Assembly: GCA_035771165.1 (NCBI GenBank)
Contig: JAWNZC010000414.1
Location: 1-64,000 of the forward strand
Direction: 5' to 3'
DNA from: Paragorgia papillata
Taxonomy: Eukaryota; Cnidaria; Anthozoa; Scleralcyonacea; Coralliidae
DNA: 64,000 nt
In this document: positions 39,400 to 52,200 of the stretch, one piece after another
Position numbering within the stretch: the stretch's first letter is position 1
Layout: every line of letters begins with the position of its first letter
The notes under the pieces: generated by a model
Seen by the model: only the letters and a program-made list of their open reading frames with translations
What the model was told of the DNA's origin: nothing
Database searches by the model: none
Translations under genes and position numbers: made by a program

Positions 39400-42300
39400 T
39401 GGGGATGCACCCAGGGAATCAAGATAACATGTCAAACACTGGGGATGCACCCAGGTAGTCCGAAGCAAATGTCAAACATTGGGATGCACCCAGACAATGC
39501 GAAACAAATGTCAAGCACTGGGGATGCACCCAGGCAGTCCAAATCACATGTCAATCACTGGGGATGCACCCAGGTAGTCTGAAGCAAATGTCAAACACTG
39601 GGATTGCACCCAGTTAGTCCGGAGCAACTGTCAGTCACTGGGGATGCACCCAGGCGGTCCAAATCACATGTCAACACTGGAAATGCACCCAGACAGTCCG
39701 AAGCAACTCTCAATCACTGGGGATGCACCCAGGAAGTCCGAAGCAACTGTCAATCACTGGGGAAGCAACCAGGCAATCCAGGCAGTCCGAAGCAAATGTC
39801 AATCATTGGGTATGGACACAGGAAGTCCAAATCACATGTCAATCACTAGGGATGCTCGCGGGCAGTCCGACGCAACCGTCGATCACTGGTGATGCACCCA
39901 GGCATCGCGAAGCAAATATCAATCACTGGGGATGCGCCCAAGAAGCCCGAGGCAACTGTCAATCACTGGGACGACCCGGCAATCCAGATTACATGTCAAA
40001 CACTGGGGATGCATCCACGTAGTCCGAAGCAACTGTCAATCACTGGGGATGCACCCTGGCAATCCGGACGAGATGTCAAACACAGGGGATGCTCCCAGGC
40101 AATCCGAAACAAATGTCAAACACTGGGGATGCATTCAGGCAGCCCAAATCACATGTCAATCACTGGGGATGCACACAGGTAGTCCGAAGCAAATGTCAAA
40201 CACTGGGATTGCACCCTGGTAGTCCGGAGCAACTGTCAATCACTGGGGATGCACCCAGGTGGTCCAAATCACATGTCAACACTGGAGATGCACCCAGGCT
40301 GTCCAAAGAAAATGTCAAACACTGGGGATGCACCCAGGTAGTCCGAAGCAATTGTCAATCACTGGGGAAGCACCCAGGCAATCCAGGCAGTCCGAAGCAA
40401 ATGTCAATCATTGGGTTTGCACACAGGAAGTCCACATCACATGTCAATCACTGGGGGGGGGGGGATGCTCCCGGGCAGTCCAACGCAACCGTCGATCACT
40501 GGTGATGCACTCAGGCAGTCCGAAGCAAATGTCAATCACTGGGGATGCCCCAAGGAAGTCCGAAGCAACTGTCAATAACAGGGGATGCACCCAGGCAATC
40601 CAGAGCACATGTCAAACACTGGGGATGCACCCAGGCAATCCGAAACAAATATCAAGCACTGGGGATGCACCCAGGCAGTCCAGATCACATGTGAAACACT
40701 GGGGATGCAACCAGGTAGTCCGAAGAAAATGTCAAACACTGGGGATGCACAAAGGCAGTCTGAAACAAATGTCAAGCACTGGGTATGCACTCAGCCAATT
40801 TCAAATGACATGTCAATCACTGGGGATGCCCCCGGGCAGTCCGACGGAACGGTCGATCACTGGTGATGCACGCAGGCAGTCCGAAGAAAATATCAATCAT
40901 TGGGGATGCGCCCAGGAAGCCCGAGGCAACAGTCAATCACTGGGGATGCCCCCGGCAATCCAGATTACATGTCAAACACTGGGGATGCATCCAGGTAGTC
41001 CGAAGCAACTGTCAATCACTGGGGATGCACCCAGGGAATCAAGATGACATGTCAAACAATGGGGATGCACCCAGGCAATCCGAAACAAATGTCAAACACT
41101 GGGATGCACAAAGGCAGTCCAAATCACATGTCAAACGCTGGGGATGCACCCAGGCAGTCCGAAACAACAGTCAATCACTGGGGATGCACCCAGGCAGTCC
41201 AAATCACATGTCAAACACTGTGGATGCGCCCAGGCAGTCCGAAGCAAATGTAAATCACTGGGGATGCCCCCAGGTAGTCCGAAGCAAATGCCAAACTCTG
41301 GAGATGCACCCAGACAGTCCGAAGCAACTCTCAATCACTGGGGATGCATCCAGGGAGTCCAAATCACATGTCAATCACTGGGTATTCACTCAGCCAATTT
41401 CAAATGACATGTCAATCACTGGGGATGCCCCCGGGCAGTCCGACGGAACGGTCGATCACTGGTGATGCACCCAGGCAGTCCGACGAAAATATCAATCACT
41501 GGGGATGCGCCCAGGAAGCCCGAGGCAACTGTCAATCACTGGGGATGCCCCTGGCAATCCAGATTACATGTCAAACACTGGGGATGCTTCCAGGTAGTCC
41601 GAAGCAACTGTCAATCACTGGGGATGCACGCAGGGAATCAAGATAACATGTCAAACACTGGGGATGCACCCAGGTAGTCCGAAGCAAATGTCAAACATTG
41701 GGATGCACCCAGGCAATGCGAAACAAATGTCAAGCACTGGGGATGCACCCAGGCAGTCCAAATCACATGTCAATCACTGGGGATGCACCCAGGTAGTCCG
41801 AAGCAAATGTCAAACACTGGGATTGCACCCAGTTAGTCCGGAGCAACTGTCAATCACTGGGGATGCACCCAGGCGGTCCAAATCACATGTCAACACTGGA
41901 GATGCACCCAGACAGTCCGAAGCAACTCTGAATCACTGGGGATGCACGCAGGAAGTCCGAAGCAACTGTCAATCACTGGGGAAGCACCCAGGCAATCCAG
42001 GCAGTCCGAAGCAAATGTCAATCATTGGGTATGCACAAAGGAAGTCCAAATCACATGTCAATCACTAGGGATGCTCGCGGGCAGTCCGACGCAACCGTCG
42101 ATCACTGGTGATGCACCCAGGCAGTGCGAAGCAAATATCAATCACTGGGGATGCGCCCAAGAAGCCCGAGGCAACTGTCAATCACAGGGACGACCCGGCA
42201 ATCCAGATTACATGTCAAACACTGGGGATGCATCCACGTAGTCCGAAGCAACTGTCAATCACTGGGGATGCACCCTGGCAATCTGGACGAGATGTCAAAC

Positions 42301-43830
42301 ACAGGGGATGCTCCCAGGCAATCCGAAACAAATGTCAAACACTGGGGATGCATTCAGGCAGCCCAAATCACATGTCAATCACTGGGGATGCACACAGGTA
42401 GTCCGAAGCAAATGTCAAACACTGGGATTGCACCCAGGTAGTCCGGAGCAACTGTCAATCACTGGGGATGCACCCAGGTGGTCCAAATCACATGTCAACA
42501 CTGGAGATGCACCCAGGCTGTCCAAAGAAAATGTCAAACACTGGGGATGCACCCAGGTAGTCCGAAGCAATTGTCAATCACTGGGGAAGCACCCAGGCAA
42601 TCCAGGCAGTCCGAAGCAAATGTCAATCATTGGGTTTGCACACAGGAAGTCCAAATCACATGTCAATCACTGGGGGGGGGGGGGATGCTCCCGGGCAGTC
42701 CAACGCAACCGTCGATCACTGGTGATGCACTCAGGCAGTCCGAAGCAAATGTCAATCACTGGGGATGCCCCAAGGCAGTCCGAAGCAAATGTCAAAAACT
42801 GGGGATGCACCCAGGTAGTCCGACGCACCAGTCGATCACTGGGGATACACCCAGGTAGTCCGACGCAACCGTCGATCACTGGGGATGCACCCAGGCAGTC
42901 CGAAGCCAAGGTGAAACACTGGGGGATGCAACCAAGGTAGTTCGAAGCAATTGTCAATCACTGGGATGCACCCAGGCTGTCCGAGAGAACCGTCGATCAC
43001 TGGGGATGAACCCAGGTAGTCCGTAGCAACTCTTAATCACTGGGGATGCACCCAGGCAGTCCGGATCACATGCCAAACGCTTGGGATGCACCCAGGCAGT
43101 TCGAAGCAACTGTCAATCACTGGGATGCACCCAGGCTGTCCGACGGAACCGTCGATCACTGGGGATGAACCCAGGTAGTCCGTAGCAACTCTTAATCACT
43201 GGGGATGCACCCAGGCAGTCCGGATCACATGCCAAACGCTAGGGATGCACCCAGGCAGTCCGAGGCAAATGTCAAACACTGGGATGCATGCACCCAGGCA
43301 GTCCAAATCACATGTGAACACTGGGGATGCACCCAGGTAGTCGGAAGCAACTGTCAAGCACTGGGGATGCACCCAGGCAATCCAGAAAGTCCGAAGCAAA
43401 TGTCAATCACTGGGTATGCACTCAGGCAGTTTGAAATGACGTGTCAATCACTGGGGATTCTCCCGGGCAGTCCGACGCAGCCGTCGATGACTGGTGATGC
43501 CCCCTTGCAGACCGAAGCAAATGTCAATCACTGGGGATGCGCCCATGAAGCCCGAAGCAACTGTCAATCACTGGGGATGCCCCCTGCAATCCAGATTACA
43601 TGTCAAACACTGGGGATGCATGCAGGTAGTCCGAAGCAACTGTCAATCACTGGGGATGCACCCAGGCAATCCAGATCACATGTCAAACACTGGGGATGCA
43701 CCCAGGCAATCCGAAACAAAAGTCAAACACTGGGGATGCACCCAGGCAGTCCAAATCACACTTCAAACATTGGGGATGCACCCTGGCAGTCCGAAGCAAA
43801 TGTCAAACACTGGGGATGCTCCTAGGCAGT
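39400..43830 (+). repeat. Higher-order repeat pair, 2219-bp period
   Basis: 39723-40022 matches 41942-42241, 40089-40505 matches 42308-42730 and 40259 matches 42478, all at an offset of 2219 bp. Each copy ends in a block with a poly-G unit (40453 and 42672). Differences are scattered single substitutions (for example attgg/ctggg). Confidence 0.75.
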
Positions 43831-46800
43831 CCGAAACAAGTGTCAATCACTGGGGATGAACCCAGGTAATCCAAATCACACGTCAAACACTGGGCACACA
43901 TCCAGGTAGTCCGACGCAGCAGGCAAATGTCAACAACTGGGGATGCATCCAGGTAGTCCGAAGCAACTGTCAATCACTGGGGATGCACCCAGGTAGTCCG
44001 ACGCAACCGTCGATCACTGGGGATGCACCCAGGCAGTCCGAAGCCAAGGTGAAACACTGGGGGATGCACCAAGGTAGTTTCGAAGCAAATGTCAATCACT
44101 GGGATGCACCCAGGCTGTCCGACGCAACCGTCGATCACTGGGGATGAACCCAGGTAGTCCGAAGCAACTCTTAATCACTGGGGATGCACCCAGGCAGTCC
44201 GAGGCAAATGTCAAACACTGGGATGCATGGACCCAGGCAGTCCAAATCACATGTGAACACTGGAGATGCACCCAGGCAGTCCGAAGCAAATGTCAAAAAC
44301 TGGGGATGCACCCAGGTAGTCCGACGCACCAGTCGATCACTGGGGATACACCCAGGTAGTCCGACGCAACCGTCGATCACTGGGGATGCACCCAGGCACT
44401 CCGAAGCCAAGGTGAAACACTGGGGGATGCAACCAAGGTAGTTCGAAGCAACTGTCAATCACTGGGATGCACCCAGGCTGTCCGACGGAACCGTCGATCA
44501 CTGGGGATGAACCCAGGTAGTCCGTAGCAACTCTTAACCACTGGGGATGCACCCAGGCAGTCCGGATCACATGCCAAACGCTTGGGATGCACCCAGGCAG
44601 TTCGAAGCAACTGTCAATCACTGGGATGCACCCAGGCTGTGCCACGGAACCGTCGATCACTGGGGATGAACCCAGGTAGTCCGTAGCAACTCTTAATCAC
44701 TGGGGATGCACCCAGGCAGTCCGGATCACATGCCAAACGCTAGGGATGCACCCAGGCAGTCCGAGGCAAATGTCAAACACTGGGATGCATGCACCCAGGC
44801 AGTCCAAATCACATGTGAACACTGGGGATGCACCCAGGCAGTCCGAAGCAAATGTCAAACACTGGGATGCATGCACCTAGGTAGTCCGAAGCAACTGTCA
44901 ATCACTGGGGATGCACCCAGGCAGTCCAAATCATACGTCAAACACTGGGGATGCACCCAGGCAGTCCGAAGCAAATGCAAAAACTGGGGATGCACCCAGG
45001 TAGTCCGACGCAACAGTCGATCACTGGGGATACACCTAGGCAGTCCGAAGCAAATGTCAAACACTGGGGATGCATCCAGGCAGTCCGAAACAAGTGTCAA
45101 TCACTAGGGATGAACCCAGGTAATCCAGATCACATTTCAAACACTGGGGATGCACCCAGGCAGTCCAAATCACACGTCAAACACTGGGGATGCATCCAGG
45201 TAGTCCGACGCAACAGGCAAATGTCAACAACTGGGAATGCATCCAGGTAGTCCGTAGCAACTGTCAATCACTGGGGATGCACCCAGGTAGTCCGACGCAA
45301 CCGTCGATCACTGGGGATGCACCCAGGCAGTCCCAAGCCAATGTGAAACATTGGGGGATGCACCAAGGCAGTTCGAAGCAACTGTCAAACACTGGGGATG
45401 CACCCATGAAGCCCGTAGCAACTGTCAATCACTGGGGATGCCCCCTGCAATCCAGATTACATGTCAAACACTGGGGATGCATGCAGGTAGTCCGAAGCAA
45501 CTGTCAATCACTGGGGATGCACCCAGGCAATCCAGGTCACATGTCAAACACTGGGGATGCACCCAGGCAATCCGAAACAAATGTCAAACACTGGGGATGC
45601 ACCCAGGCAGTCCAAATCACACTTCAAACATTGGGGATGCACCCTGGCAGTCCGAAGCAAATGTCAAACACTTGGGATGCTCCTAGGCAGTCCGAAACAA
45701 GTGTCAATCACTGGGGATGAACCCAGGTAATCCAAATCACACGTCAAACACTGGGGATGCATCCAGGTAGTCCGACGCAGCAGGCAAATGTCAACAACTG
45801 GGGATGCATCCAGCTAATCCGAAGCAACTGTCAATCACTGGGGATGCACCCAGGTAGTCCGACGCAACCGTCGATCACTGGGGATACACCCAGGCAGTCC
45901 GAAGCCAAGGTGAAACACTGGGGGATGCACCAAAGTAGTTCGAAGCAACTGTCAATCACTGGGATGCACCCAGGCTGTCCGACGCAACCGTCGATCACTG
46001 GGGATGAACCCAGGTAGTCCGAAGCAACTCTTAATCACTGGGGATGCACCCAGGCAGTCCGAGGCAAATGTCAAACACTGGGATGCATGGACCCAGGCAG
46101 TCCAAATCACATGTGAACACTGGGGATGCACCCAGGCAGTCCGAAGCAAATGTCAAAAACTGGGGATGCACCCAGGTAGTCCGACGCAACAGTCGATCAC
46201 TGGGGATACACCCAGGTAGTCCGACGCAACCGTCTATCACTGGGGATGCACCCAGGCAGTCCGAAGCCAAGCTGAAACACTGGGGGATGCACCAAGGTAG
46301 TTCGAAGCAACTGACAATCACTGGGATGCACCCAGGCTGTCCGACGCAACCGTCGATCACTGGGGATGAACCCAGGTAGTCCGTAGCAACTCTTAATCAC
46401 TGGGGATGCACCCAGGCAGTCCGGATCACATGTCAAACGCTAGGGATGCACCCAGGCAGTCCGAGGCAAATGTAAAACACTGGGATGCATGCACCCAGGC
46501 AGTCCAAATCACATGTGAACACTGGGGATGCACCCAGGCAGTCCGAAGCAAATGTCAAACACTGGGATGCATGCACCTAGGCAGTCCGAAGCAACTGTCA
46601 ATCACTGGGGATGCACCCAGGCAGTCCAAATCACACGTCAAACACTGGGGATGCACCCAGGCAATCGGAAACAAATGCCAAACACTGGGGATGCACAAAG
46701 GCAGTCCAAATCACATGTCATGCGCTGGGGATGCACCCAGGCAGTCGGAACCAAATGTCAATCACTGGGGATGCCCCCAGGTAGTCCGAAGCAAATGTCA

Positions 46801-47216
46801 AACACTGGAGGTGCACCCAGGCAGTCCGAAGCAACTCGCAATCACTGGGGATGGACCCAGGCATTCCAAATCACATGTCAAAACTGGGGATGGCCCCAGG
46901 CAGTCCGACGCAACCGTCGATCACTGGGGATGCACAAAGGCAGTCCAAATCACATGTCAAACGCTGGTGATGCACCCAGGCAGTCGGAAGCAAATGTAAA
47001 TCACTGGGGATGCCCCCAGGTAGTCCGAATCAACTCTCAATCACTGGGGATGCACCCAGGCAGTCCAAATCACATGTCAATCACTGTGGATGCCCCCAGG
47101 CAGTCAGACGCAACCGTCGATCACTGGGGATGCACCCAAGTAGTCCGAAGCAAATGTCAATCACTGGGGATGCGCCCAGGCAGCCCGAAGCAAATGTCAA
47201 ACACTGGGATACACAC

Positions 47217-47330
47217 AGATTGTCACTCTAAGTGGGACTGCACCCAGGCTGTAGCAAGTGTAACTCACTGGGACTGCACCCAAGCTGAAGTTAGTATAGC
47301 TTACTGGGACTGCGCCTAGGCTGCCGCTGT
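47217..47330 (+). repeat. Degenerate right edge of the 40-bp array
   Basis: Three diverged units beginning (t/c)actgggactgc(a/g)cc(c/t)a(a/g)gctg follow the last good unit. They keep the actggg…gc.cc.aggc frame, but their second half (gtagcaagtgtaactc) is unlike the array. They are probably old edge units escaping homogenisation. Confidence 0.7.
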
Positions 47331-47631
47331 AGCTAGGCAAGAGGAAATCATCAGGATTAGGCAAAGTTCCTGTGGCAACGCAAAGCATGTACCAGGCACT
47401 CGCGAACGGAGGAAACCGAAAAATGCAATTCAGCATGCCGCCCAAAATAAAGCGTCATCGTAATTGTTTAGGTTCTGTAAATGCTATCCAACACTGTGAA
47501 GGTTTCGGTAGCTTCTTGCGTTTCCCTGGCCTACGTCATAGCCTGTGTTTACTGTCTACTGTCAAATTGTGGCCAAGCTGCATGGCACAGTCAGTTATTT
47601 TACTGAGTGCTAAACAAAGATGATCATATTC
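47331..47631. other. Unique sequence between the array and a fold-back element
   Basis: A short forward frame (47372-47623) is present, but I recognise no motif and do not call a gene. Confidence 0.4.
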
Positions 47632-49226
47632 ACACCTCGCATTCCAGCATTGAGTGTTAGCTGGAGACTAGTTTCCTTAGCTCTGTTCTCAGTTACATTA
47701 AAAAGTTTTTCAATAGAAATATCATGATTCATGACACCGGTAGTCAAAACAGAAGCGCTGCGAAGAAAGAAAATAAGCATATAGGAAAACCCAGGCCAGC
47801 GTTCTGCTTTTACTTTTGTTTTAAGACCTGTTTTACACTATAGACATGCAGTGAGTTTAATTACTGCGATTTGAACTGCAAACCTGAATGCAAATTGAAA
47901 TCGCTTTTGTAAACACTGGTGATTTGCTGCGATTTTTTGGCCAACTGTTGTTATTGTTACTGTGATTTAAACAGCATCTCTTGCTGCGAGTTTATGGGCG
48001 ATTTCTAAACAACCGCACAAATACCACAGTCTACAGTATACTAACTTTTGATCTTTCCTAATTTGAAAGTTTCCCATCTGGACTCCTCACGGTCTCTTCC
48101 TTTCGTCTGCGTTGTTTTCTTGAGTAATGCTATAATAGAGTTGGCTTGGTGTCAGGTAAAAAGTTGAGGTTAGATTTCTTGGGGATATAGCAGTTAATTT
48201 AAACATGTTCAAAATACATGAAATCGCTTTTAATTCGCAGTGGAATTGCGGTAAAATTGTCAGATGATGTTATAAAAACTGCAACGAACCGTAAACTTTA
48301 ATCTAATTAATTATTATTATTAATCTTAATTAGCGTGCGACGGCAGTCACCGACACGATACAAATGAAATGTCTGTACGAAAAAAACGAAAGTAACATTG
48401 TACTTCCATGAGGTGTTAAGCAGAGCTAAAGGAGCTGCTTTGTATTTTTATCTTTACCTGAGAACAAAACGGAGGAAGTTAGCCTGCAGCAAAACACTTT
48501 GAATGAAAACAAGGTGAAAATTTGTACTGCTATGAGCCTATGATTATAATGTGCAATTATAACCTCGCCTAGCTGTTTACTAATGTTTTAGCTAGCTGTT
48601 CTCCTATATAACCTCGCCCAATATTTACTACCATCTAAAACCAAATTGTGTATCCCAGAAAAGCGCATTCTTTCTCCCCGGTTAGTACAAGTACCACAAG
48701 ATCTCAGGCCGTATCTCGATGATAACAACGTGACAGTGCTTCGTGATAAACTAAATGTACATTGATACAGAAGAAAAACATTTTTTCTTCTATTTCTTAA
48801 CTTATGAATATTTTTTTATACAGTTAAATGTTGGTTGTTTTTAGAACAATAACAATAATAGTTGTAATAATAATATTATATAATATAACTATTAGATAAC
48901 TGTTGTAACAATGACATTATAACAACAGTTGCCCAACAAATCGCAGCAAAATCACCAGTGTTCAAAAAAGCGATTTTCAATTCGCAGACAGATCGCTGCA
49001 AACTCGCTATAGTGTAAAACAGGTCTTAAAACAAAAGTAAAAGCAGAACGCTGGCCTGGATTTTCCTATATGCTTATTTTCTTTCTTCGCAGCGCTTCTG
49101 TTTTTGACTACCGGTGTCATGAATCATGATATTTCTATTGAAAACTTGAATATTTTTTAATCTTACTGATAACAGAGCTAAGGAAATTAGCCTGCGACTA
49201 ACACTCAATGCTGAAATGCGAGGTGT
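47632..49226. mobile_element. Fold-back element, ~1.6 kb with ~340-bp imperfect TIRs
   Basis: The left arm starts acacctcgcattccagcatt and runs to about 47970. The right arm is its reverse complement, about 48890-49226, ending aatgcgaggtgt. Shared internal words include ttcatgacaccggtagtc, gcagaacgctggcctg and aatcaccagtgtt (or reverse complements). Similarity is high over the outer ~215 bp and looser inside. The centre (about 47970-48890) has no recognisable gene. Long arms with a non-coding core fit a fold-back or long-TIR DNA element. The family is not assigned. Confidence 0.8.
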
Positions 49227-49230
49227 AAAT

Positions 49231-52200
49231 CAGGCACGTAGCTAGGATGGGAAATTTAGAGGGGCGGTCCTTTTTCTGGGGGGGCAGTTGTAGATGCAAA
49301 CTAAATCATTGTCTACAGATGAAAAATTGACACGCAACATTGTGGTTTCATTGACATTGTGATGTTTATTTTAGTAACAAGAACATAACTATTTCTATAC
49401 GTATAAGCAATTATTACTTCACAATATTGTTACAATGTACTTCACAATAGTATTATAGTCGAAGCCGACGATGCTTAGTGCTTTTGAAATTATCTATGAC
49501 GTCACTGTATGAAATAGAGTTTGTGATCTCCTTTTCAATAGAGAGCAATGCTAGGCTATTAAGACGCACAGTAGACATCTTTGAACGCAAGCGTGTTTTA
49601 ATTCGCTTAACAGAAGAGAACATCCGTTCAACCTTGCAGGATGTTTGGGGTATAGTGAGAAGCACCTTGTAAAGAGCGAAAATTGAAGGGAAAATGTCTT
49701 TGTCAATAATATCAAAAACATCCATCAAAGTTTCAAACTTTGATACGTCATGTCGGGTGACAAATGAGCGAAAAACTTCTATCTCAGGATCAGGTATTTT
49801 CAGAGAGTACATCTGCAACAACTCAGTTAAGTAGCCCTTGTCAAGAAAGTTAGGTGATGTTGGTAAGGCACAAGAAGCGGCTCTCATAATGCCTAATTGG
49901 TAACCACCAAAGCGGGCATCGAGTTCTGCTAAGATTTCACCAACATTCTGGCGTAGAACAGCTGTAAGTTCTTCAGAGTTAGAGGAACTTTGCTGGCCAA
50001 GAGTACTAGTAACATAGCTGTCTTTTAATCGTGCGGATATACGTCGTTGCCTACCAGTATTTCGCACGCGAAAATTTTCTACCTCATACTTCTCACACAA
50101 ACCATTAGCATACTCCACCACACTCTCAAAATCAAAGTTGGCCAGCCTTTCTTTAAGGTCACTCAGGAGTATTTGCAAAGATGAAACAGTCGTTGTAGAT
50201 TTTTGAAAACCCTTGGTACAAAAATCTGAATAGTCATACAGACGAGCAAAGAAAACTAAAAGAATCACAGTCTTTTGGGTATGTAGCACTCCGAGTAAAG
50301 ACTTTGCAGCAAGTCTTGTCTCTGCATCTTGGTCGTCTTCAAAAAGGCTTAAAGTATCCAAAATACAATCAAAGCGGCGCAGAAACCTTTCCACTTCCAT
50401 CGAACGAGAAGATCATCGAGTACTACATGAATGAGTGAGTTCAAGAACCTGAGAATTCGGGTAACGCTCACGCTGAATGTCTAAGAAGGCTGCGTGGCGT
50501 TTTGTTCCAGTCATGAAAGTGTATGCCAAGTCCAAAGTATCAAAAAAGGATTTGATGGTTGGATGGCGCTCAGCAGTTGCAGATAGCACCAAGTTGAGTC
50601 TGTGCGAAGCACAGTGAATGTAAGTGGCGTTAACGTAACCTGCGGCCTTTATCAGTGCTTGTACACCTCCGTTCTTACCCGACATGACGCTAGCACCATC
50701 ATAACCCTGCCCAACACAGTTAAGGGGATTGATATTAAAGGGCTCGAGCAGCTTTAGCAGTTTTGAAGATATACTCTTTGCATCCATTTCGCTTAATTCA
50801 ATGAATCTAATTGCCCTTTCAACGATATTGCCAGCATGCAAATATCTTAAGGAAGCCCCTAACAATTCTTTCTTCGATGCATCCTTCACTTCATCAGCAA
50901 GAATTGCATAATATTTGGCAGTTTCCACTTCATGTTTAATATGGCTGAGGAGGACAGAGGTCGTGGACTGAAGCAGATCATTTTGTATCTCTGGGCTTCG
51001 CATTTTAGCATTATTGGGAAGGGTTTTCATCCTCCTCATTACATTATCATCATACTAAGAAATCTAAAAGTTCTAGAAAATTCCCTTTGTTGCGCGACAC
51101 ATCAGACTCATCATCTGCTCTCAGAGGGATTTCTTGTTTTGCGCAAAAAAGGATAACATCAATAATAGTCATTAAATGTTGCCTGTTATCATTAACGAAC
51201 TTTTCATTTTGAAAATGTGGGTCAAGTTGTTGATCGACGGTTCCCACTTTCTGATGCACCATCCACAGTTTTTGAGTTTCAGCAGACGCTGTATGACATG
51301 CAGAACTCTGATGTTTTCGGCACTTCTCGCCAATTTTTTTCCAATCCTGAAGTCCTGTTTCTGCAAATGTAGGTTCGGTTGTTGGACCTCGAAAAAGCCG
51401 ACAGGGCTGGCAAAAAATGGCATTATGGGCTTTGCTGTACTCTAACCATGAGAAGGAAGAGTACCAGTTGCTGGTAAAATGCCTACCCTGTGCGTTATGC
51501 GGAAAATTCATGACAGGTTGAGTTGGTTTTTCACCCTTCTGCGACAGGTCATTGAGCACCAAAGGTTCTGTTCTCGCTTGCTTCGCGTTTGCCATGGTGG
51601 CAGGAATCCTGGAGGCATCACTTCTAGGGTCTAAAGGGAGAACAACTGATGTATCTGCCGACTTCGATGTCTCAATACTGTCAGTGTCACTGTTGCGAGC
51701 GGCGGCACCATCTGCGTTACCAAGGGATGATGTGTCCGAACTTCGATTTCGCTTGAAAAAAAATGCTGATATTGGTGTATAACCTCCTGATGACCTTTTA
51801 CTCATGTCACCACTCGGCACTCACCAATTGACTGCAGTCAAAAGCAAAACTCTAAAACGGACAGAATTTAGGGTGGGCAAATGTTCTCATTCATTAATTT
51901 TCAATTTGCATTGCAAATTAATTCAAAATAATGCCATAAAATAGGCATCTCCTTAAACAATCCTGATCAACATAATGAACATTGAACATACTATAAAGTA
52001 TAAACAACACAAACCTTTGCAAAGGAATCACTAATACTACTTCTAAATGTACTTACCATGCAGTTAGTTTTTCAAATCGAACGCTGAAACAAAACATTAA
52101 AACGCAGCGCCCGCGATTTGGTTCAACACGTGGCTTATACTTCATGTTGTTGAGTATATTGTAAATAACGTAAATAAATGCTTCGTCGCACCTGAATAAA

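Larger units (their letters stand above)
18339..47216 (+). repeat. Giant minisatellite: 40-bp unit, about 720 tandem copies, with higher-order structure
   Basis: The consensus unit starts ctggggatgcacccaggcag, and its second half carries tccgaagcaaatgtcaa. Most copies are exactly 40 bp; variants of 37-47 bp arise from small deletions (caacactgg) or a duplicated ggcaatcca. The start of each unit contains ctggg-6nt-cccag, a potential 5-bp hairpin. Recurrent variants include a caaccgtcgatcactggtga type, a ccagattacatg type, a gccaatttcaaatgacatg type and an aaatcacatg type. They follow one another in fixed orders, forming higher-order repeats of about 540, 767, 1326, 1350, 1500, 1860 and 2219 bp. 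Because 40 is not divisible by 3, translation gives a 40-residue period (GDAPRQSEANVKHWGC…); the long open frames this creates are not taken as genes. Confidence 0.98.

Noticed and set aside
18339..47216. CRISPR array
   Set aside because: Direct repeats of 40 bp follow one another with no unique spacers, and the surrounding DNA is eukaryotic.
47372..47623. Small gene after the array (MATQSMYQALANGG…)
   Set aside because: The frame is 83 codons in non-repetitive DNA with no motif, no splice evidence and no homologue that I recognise.
49453..51156. Forward-strand open frames opposite the hAT transposase (for example 50932-51156, 51176-51445, 51552-51782)
   Set aside because: They are antisense shadows; all recognisable transposase motifs are on the minus strand.
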